64,000 bases of DNA from Acheta domesticus (Eukaryota; Arthropoda; Insecta; Orthoptera; Gryllidae), in assembly GCA_031308135.1 (NCBI GenBank), contig JAHLJT010009436.1, positions 216,581,286 through 216,645,285 on the forward strand, written 5' to 3'. Under the pieces are notes generated by a model. It worked only from the letters and a program-made list of their open reading frames with translations, had not been told where the DNA came from and made no database searches. How positions within the stretch are numbered: position 1 is the first letter of the stretch; the number at the start of each line of letters is the position of its first letter. Positions 58,141 through 64,000 of this stretch are shown here, in pieces. The translations under genes were made by a program, and so were the position numbers.

Positions 58141-58640
58141 CATAAGACACACTAGCGATCACCTATGTAGTACCAGCTTACAATCTTGCCTACATTTCCT
58201 AATGGACATTTCGCCCAGATGTGTGTTTTTCGCAAATTTATGGCAACCTGCATTGTAGTAGGAAGACCACTTGTTCCACGACCTGTCAGAAATCATTGGT
58301 CAATTCTAAAATCAGAGATATCTTGTCGTGGCATCACAATTATCGGATTCACTGGAATTATATAGAATTAAGCATTACTAGAAGTTCTTACAATTTTAGT
58401 AAATGTGAAACCTAGGTAAATAATACGGTGTCAATGTTCATAATTTATTTTAATAAAATAGTATATTCTTTTAATATAATGAATAATAATGTATATAATG
58501 ATTTCATTCATTCAAAGTGCAATTCACAGTAAAAAAAAGTTTCTTTACGTGAGATCGCATTAGTCAGTTACAAATTGTAATTCGAAAATATTGGAATCAC
58601 ACAATTTATCTACCATGCGCACATTATTTCCGCAGACTCC
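58141..58640. other. AT-rich non-genic stretch
   Basis: Nothing recognised. Confidence 0.65.
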
Positions 58641-58914
58641 CAGTGCCGCATGATTCCTGTCACCCCCTCCCCCACCAGGCAACTCTGCTCCGCCCTACAT
58701 TCCTCCTCCCCAGCCGCGTCCTCCCCCAACCTCCGCGCAGTTGACAGTCTTCCGCGACTGTCGCCCTCCCGCCCACGCACGCGCGGTTGCGCACTTCGCA
58801 ACTGCGACGTCAACTTCGTCGCCAACTTCGGCCCCGCGCCGCGCCGAGCCGCACCATGCTGTGCTGTGCTGCGCCGCTTTCTGACGGAGCAGCCGCGTTC
58901 TGTCTCCCGCCTCC

Positions 58915-58946
<32 letters not shown>

Positions 58947-59060
58947 CGATAGGTTCGCTCCGCCCGCAGCGGAGCTCGCCATCTTGGCGGGCTTCCGGTT
59001 CCTGGCCTCTGAATGGCCCCGCGCGAACACAGGCGCGCTGAATGGCGCGCGATTCATGAA
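58641..59060 (-). promoter_or_regulatory. CpG island promoter candidate with YY1 and ETS motifs
   Basis: On minus, CCAAGATGGC (58978-58987) is a YY1-type site overlapping an ATG, and CCGGAAG (58992-58998) is an ETS/GABP-type site just upstream. GGGCGG (Sp-family) boxes flank these. YY1 sites overlapping the start codon, with ETS sites upstream, are typical of CpG-island housekeeping promoters. The layout implies leftward transcription. Confidence 0.45.
58695..58982 (-). CDS. Candidate N-terminal coding exon (very tentative)
   Basis: On minus the ATG at 58982-58980 sits in AAGATGG, a strong Kozak context (A at -3, G at +4). The frame opens MASSAAGGANLSLAAA, continues as polyalanine encoded by a GCC run, and stays open to a stop at 58695 (95 residues). 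The residues after the alanines (EAGDRTRLLRQKAAQHS) match nothing I know. A true exon would probably end at an internal GT. Alanine-rich N-termini are common in nuclear proteins, but the run could equally be an untranslated trinucleotide repeat. Confidence 0.2.
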
Positions 59061-60960
59061 GGCGGAATAGACGTGGAGACAATGGAGCCGCGGGACGCCC
59101 GTGTCGATCTGTGGCGTCTGAATCGCGTCTTTGAAGCGGTTCAACTAGCATATGAACGAGACAATTACCACGTACCCAAGTAGATACGCTCTGCGCTTTG
59201 GCGACTATCGCGCGGGGACACAATCGCGAATCCATTTGTTGGGAACAAAGTAAGATAACATGGTCATGTCATTATATATTAGTCATGTCATATTAGTTGC
59301 GCTGAACAGGATGTCCTCAGTGACGCACATCCTCAGTAATGTAGGCATCACACTTCAAAATTACTGCTAGATCTGTTTCAATATCTTTAATAAATGGGAT
59401 CATTTCAATACAGCAATTATAGTATTAGCATACGGTGGAAATAATAACAAAAACAACAACAATAATATTATTAATAATAATAATAATACAGTAACTGACT
59501 ATAGAGACAGAAAAGATTATCAATGTCAGAAAAGCATGGGAAGCGAAACAATTTTATTTAATATTAAAGATATTCTTACACCTATAAGCAGCCATTTCTT
59601 GAACTTTGTTAACTTTGAAAACTATTTTTCCATGATCAGGAAACAAGTATTAAATTTATTGTTTGTATTCAAGAATGAAGAACTAAGAATCGATGAATTT
59701 CATTTACAATTTTAGAAGTCAGCAACTAGAACATGCTAAACAGAAAGCATTAAAAATAACACTCACGAAACCCATAAAAAAGGAAAAATATTTACATAAC
59801 CAACTATACAAGCTGACACTGAGAGCAAAAAGGTAACAAAATCTGAGAACAATTCACAGAGGAAAAAAGATGCAAAGGAAACCCCCACTAACTGAATTTC
59901 TTTCTCGGAGCGCTTTTAGTAAAGCAATTCGAGGCTGATAAACTTCCCCAACGACTAGCAACACACCAGATAAAACAGTGTGTTTTTACGACCTCGCGAT
60001 TTCACTCGAGTGTAGCTGCGCCAAGCCGTTTCTGGCGACGCGCGCGGAAGACTTGAGGGGGCAGGGGGCCCACACTGCTCCCAAATTGGTCCAGAGCGTC
60101 ACACAAAATCCCATAGGAAAATTCTGACTCATTTTCCATACAAATAAATACTTCGTGTCTACCCGCTCAGGGAAGGAGGACGATCACTCGCCGTTGTTGT
60201 CTCTCTTTTTTTTCTCCCGCGCATCTTCCGTCGTCCTCAACGTTTGAAGGAATGCACGGAGTTTCATCATCAAAACCCACATGCGAAATGTTTTTAGGGT
60301 CAGATTTCAAAACTAATTAGGCTGAATAACGTTATTTCATGTCCATGAGGCCGGCAGTAACGACTTACAATAAGGAATGGACTATATAACGCCAATCATT
60401 TATAATTGACTTTTTTATACATCGGTACCCGCATTGAGCAGTCGCGTTCTTTGTTATTCGAATATTTTTCTTATTCTACGGTATTTAACAAGAGAAAATA
60501 ACAGCATTCACATGCTTGGTTACTAATTACAAGCAGAGCTTGTTTTATAAAATTTTAATTAACGGAACTCGCCTTATTAATTTAATAGAAACAGTTTGTT
60601 TTATAATGTAATTTAATAATATATTCCCAAGGTACCGGAACGCCGTTCGCTCGCGTTCCGCCAGAAATGAAGTCCTGATTACAGGTGATATAATAATTCA
60701 GTTTTAAATTACAGTTATTTACATCTCTTAGACTCACGTAAAAATTGAGAGACACAAACGATACATAGTATTTACTCATTTCCTACTTACAATGACAAAT
60801 CCCTAAAGGGGGGAGACACTTTCGAAGTTTATTGTGTCCTTCATACATTCAGACACCTTCCAGCTTCAATATGAAAAAAGAGAAAACGTGAAGAAAGTTA
60901 TTTTATGAGAGGCATATTTTTGTTTTTTAATGTATACATACGCTAATTGTGTTACGTTTG
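59061..60960. other. AT-rich non-genic stretch
   Basis: (AAT/AAC)n lies at 59441-59489. A small GC patch lies at 60000-60090. CGGAACGC and its complement (8-bp arms, 9-bp spacer) lie at 60636-60660, within chance. No gene seen in 1.9 kb. Confidence 0.7.
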
Positions 60961-60984
60961 GAAGTCGCTATACACGTTTCTAGC

Positions 60985-61295
60985 AGTCATTTTCGGTGTG
61001 ATTTTGGAGCACTGTGCGGCGCGGCGCAGGGCAACCTGCTGCAACTGCTGCGGCGGGGTCGTCCGCTGCGCCACATGGCGACCGCCCACGCCGCCCAGCG
61101 CAGCGTAGTCCAGCGCAGCGCAACGCAGCCGAGGGGGCGTGGCCGCGAGGGAGGGTCCTCGCGCCGCGGGGAAAAAAATTGCGAGGGCCGGGACGTAGTT
61201 TAATTTCACCTGGTATTTTATAGCGCGGCTGCGCCCGCATGCGGCTCTGTGCGGCTAGCGCGGCGGAGGCGGGGCCGGCGGCTGTGGCAAGAGGC
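60985..61295. other. CpG-rich island
   Basis: Dense CpG with repeated CAGCGCAGCG near 61095-61125. CCACATGGCG at 61072 is a Kozak-like ATG that opens a 43-codon frame to 61203 with no domain. Function unclear. Confidence 0.45.
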
Positions 61296-61600
61296 TCATG
61301 CTGATGGTGGTAGTGGTGGTGGAGGAAGGGATGGTGATAAAGGTACCGATGTTAGTAGTGATGGTGGTGGTAGTGCTGGTGATGGTAGTGATGGTGATGG
61401 TAGTAGTAGTGGTGGTGGTACTAGTACTAATGATGGCAGTGGTGGTGGTGGCGGTGGTGGTGGTGGTGGTGGCGGTGGTGTTGGTGTTGGTGGTGGTGGT
61501 GGTGGTGGTGGTGGTGGTGGGGGTGGTGGGGGTGGTGGTGGTGGAGGTGGTGGTGGTGGTGATGGTGGTGGCGGAGGCGGCGATGGTGGTTCTGATGGTA
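61296..61600. repeat. (GGT)n tract, G-rich on plus
   Basis: A long GGT array with GAT, AGT and GGC interruptions, purest at 61440-61570. Frames read as poly-Gly, poly-Val, poly-Thr or poly-Pro depending on phase. Similar in make-up to 17.1-17.4 kb. Confidence 0.93.
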
Positions 61601-62380
61601 TTTTTGGAAGAATGTTCACGCATTGCAGCGGTGGTTTCTGTGGCGGCCGCAGACTTGACGGCAATGAAAACCATTATAGTGGGGTCGGAGACAATGGAGG
61701 AAGGCGAGGGCTAAACAGGAAAGGACAAGCGAAGACGCAGAGATTGGGCAGCACCCACGTAGTAATAACAATATCGAAGAGAGTTCGAAAAATTTAGCTG
61801 AAATGGCGGCGAGGTGGATTGGCGGCAACAAGACGACAGCATGATGCAGGGAAGGAGACGGTGATGACGGTAACGGTGGAAATGGTTTTGGTGAGCGAAC
61901 GAGGAAGAGAAAGTTGCATAACGCTTCGAAGGGATGCGCCGCTGGACAAGAAAGGGGAGCCATGACATTCCATAGATGTGTGTGTGTGTGTCCGCGATGG
62001 GAACAGATCTCGCGGTTTTTTAATGAACCGACCCGCTCGCCGCTCTCCATCTCCCAATTTTCACCGCCTCCCTCACTCCACCTCATCTCTCTCCAAACCG
62101 ACCAAGCTCCGGTCGCATAATTGCCATTAAACTAATTGCAAACCTCATCAAAGTTTTTCATGCGCCACTATTAGGTCGCTCTGTATTAACACGGCTACGT
62201 GCGCGGTTCGTCCACCGCACGCCAGAGAGATCTGTTGGCCCGTGGGGCTGCGGCGGGTCTGTGGAGAGGGAGGACCAGGCTATTTTTCACTGCAACCACT
62301 TCAAAACGCCTGGTCTCCCTGCACCACCCTGTGCCGCACCGCCAGCTCGCACGCGCCGCCCGCGCCATTCGTCCAAGCCA
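61601..62380. other. Non-genic mixed-composition stretch
   Basis: A (TG)n run of about eight units lies at 61976-61991. Otherwise nothing recognised. Confidence 0.6.
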
Positions 62381-63090
62381 CCCGCCCGCACTATTCGACC
62401 ACTCACCCACGCCATCCGCGTGCCCGCTCGCATTGCTCGCCCACACCGCCAGCCCATTCGCCAACATCGTCAACCCAATCGCCCACAGCGCCAGCCCATT
62501 CGCCCACACCGCTAGCCCTTTCGCCTACTCACCCACATCGCCCTCCTTCTCACTCACAATGAACGCCCGCACACACCACCCACACCATTCGCCCCCGCTA
62601 GACACCATTCACCCATACCCCCAGCCTCCCGCTACTCCGCTCGCACCACTTGCACTACTCGCCCACACCGATAGCCCTACTCACCCACATCGCCCTTCCG
62701 CTCATCCACAATGAACACCCCGTCCGCCCGCACCATTCACGCATTCACCTCCGCCTTACGCCAGTCCGCTCGCACCACTCGTCCACCCGGCCGGCTCATT
62801 CGCCCACACCGACAGTCCACTCACCCACACAGACAGCCATCTCACTCATACCGCCTTCCCGCCCACCCACAATGAACGCCCGCCCACCCACACCGACAAT
62901 CCGCCCACTCTTCCACGCTTCCCGCACGCCCGATCGCACCAGTCACTCACACCGCCAGTCCATTCCGCCCACACCGCTAACACACTCGTCCACACAGCCA
63001 GTCCCCTCACGCCCACCGCGTTCCCACTCACTCACAATGAACGCCCACTCGCCAGCCCCTCTGACTCGCACCGCCCGCCCGCACCGATAC
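62381..63090. repeat. C-rich degenerate minisatellite (CGCCCACACCG-like)
   Basis: Plus strand is C-rich and built of CGCCCACACCG, CTCACCCACA, CATTCGCCC and CACAATGAACGCCC blocks. The CTCACAATGAACGCC segment recurs (62550, 62865 and 63030). Frames are His/Pro/Thr/Ser-rich on plus and Val/Gly/Trp-rich on minus. Old, highly diverged array. Confidence 0.85.
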
Positions 63091-63098
63091 AGGAGAAA

Positions 63099-63108
<10 letters not shown>

Positions 63109-63141
<33 letters not shown>
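63109..63141. repeat. (GA)n microsatellite
   Basis: About 16 GA units preceded by a run of A; abuts the C-rich minisatellite. Confidence 0.95.
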
Positions 63142-63144
<3 letters not shown>

Positions 63145-64000
63145 CGAAGCCGCCCGGGCCTTATCACACCTTGAAAGCAGCCCCTGAAGGGGAGCGCAGC
63201 TCTTTTATGCCGGCGCGGCTCGTGTGTGAGAAGAGTCGCCGGCTGCTACCGGGCGGACGCCGCACACACCGGAGGAGCGCGCGCAGCGGCGGCCCTGGTC
63301 GGCTTGAAATTTTCCTCATAGCCACCACCATCCCATAAAAAGACACCCCGGAGAAAAAGAATACAGACGCACCGCGCTGAAATTGGAGAAGGTTATGCAA
63401 ATTTGCGAGCGGTGTTCTCGAGTTATGAGCTCACGATTTTGCTTTCAAATGCTATCAACTGGGTGCTCAAGTGCCTCTTGATTTGAGAATACGTCGGCGC
63501 GTGAACTGTTCACGAACATATTTTTTTTTTTGTGAATTTCTATGACGACACGAGATTTTTATCCTCATGTCTATATATGGCGAGATTCACACAAGAAGTA
63601 CGAAAAAGTAAATTTGAAATATTTCATATCTGAATGGGTAAAATAAGGTTTTAACTATTGATACATAGAGGTTTACGAGAATAAAATTATGAGAGAATTT
63701 ATTTAAAGATTTAAATTTAAAGACGGAATTTGACTAATGTAAATTTTTGCCGTACGCTTCTGATTAGTCTTTATACTTGACAACTAGAACGAAGGAGTTG
63801 GTATTCATATTTATGAAATATCAAGCTTACATTAACGTTCTAGCAATAATCTTCTAATGGACAAACAAGCAAACGATAAAAAGTGAGTAGAGAAGGCTTT
63901 ACGAGGCGTGCGTTCTTTTAGTCGGCGCTTTTTCGTGTTTTGGCAGTAATTTTTTATTGTGATCTGGTGAGGAGGAGTAACGCGTTGTAACAATGTAAGC
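63142..64000. other. CpG-containing patch then AT-rich stretch
   Basis: 63150-63310 is GC-rich. ATGCAAAT (octamer) lies at about 63394. CGTGAAC-T-GTTCACG at 63500-63514 is an odd palindrome. A run of 11 T lies at 63521-63531. The rest is AT-rich; no gene seen. Confidence 0.6.

Noticed and set aside
60636..60660. Hairpin with 8-bp arms (CGGAACGC)
   Set aside because: Arms this short with a 9-bp spacer are expected by chance many times in 64 kb.
63500..63514. Nuclear-receptor-type response element (CGTGAAC-T-GTTCACG)
   Set aside because: Half-site orientation and spacing do not match known ecdysone or steroid elements; a 7-bp-arm palindrome is common by chance.
1..64000. CRISPR array, bacterial operon, phage or plasmid features
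   Set aside because: No regularly spaced identical repeats with unique spacers, no operon-like coding density and no bacterial coding signals; SINEs and microsatellites show nuclear animal DNA.

Overview
The window is animal nuclear DNA and contains no protein-coding gene that I can support. There is no conserved domain, no intact transposase or reverse transcriptase, no rRNA and no clean tRNA gene. The repeats suggest an arthropod: tRNA-derived SINEs with the body motif that reads TTTTCCGTGGTTTC on the head-to-tail strand, a hAT-type MITE with CAGTGGCG termini, and a Penelope-like foldback. A hemimetabolous insect with a large, repeat-rich genome (stick insect, cockroach, termite or orthopteran type) is my inference; species and locus cannot be named from the sequence.

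The layout alternates between two kinds of DNA. AT-rich, stop-dense stretches of 0.5-2.5 kb hold old repeat scraps, (AAT)n microsatellites and homopolymer runs. Between them lie 0.3-1 kb CpG-rich islands, many containing strand-asymmetric minisatellites of 5, 14, 15, 16, 21, 22 or 45 bp. The longest open frames, up to about 360 codons near 31.5-32.6 kb, are produced by these stop-free GC-rich repeats, often open in several frames and on both strands; I do not treat them as genes. G-rich-on-plus arrays lie at 4.3, 17-19, 20.9, 22.6, 29.5, 31.7, 43.5, 49.3 and 61.3 kb, and C-rich-on-plus arrays at 5.9, 10.6, 34 and 62.4 kb.

Recognisable mobile DNA: two related SINE copies (about 7.99-8.40 and 26.58-26.96 kb), a SINE with the same body motif at 45.0-45.3 kb running into an (AAT)n tail, two weaker tRNA-like heads (23.4 and 50.9 kb), a 370-bp hAT MITE with 8-bp target duplications (51.08-51.45 kb), a 177-bp foldback with two Penelope/hammerhead-like motifs (36.94-37.12 kb), and a possible retroelement 3' tail (56.87 kb). 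Several anonymous duplicated segments were found by eye.

Possible regulatory DNA: CpG islands with promoter-type motifs at 28.96 (NRF1-like, TATA-like), 40.6 (CRE), 46.7 (CLEAR E-box plus TATA-like) and 58.65-59.05 kb (YY1, ETS, Kozak ATG on the minus strand); a GATA cluster at 14.8 kb; and an octamer/palindrome cluster at 34.95-35.11 kb. The window may be an intron or intergenic flank of a regulated gene, but nothing proves it.
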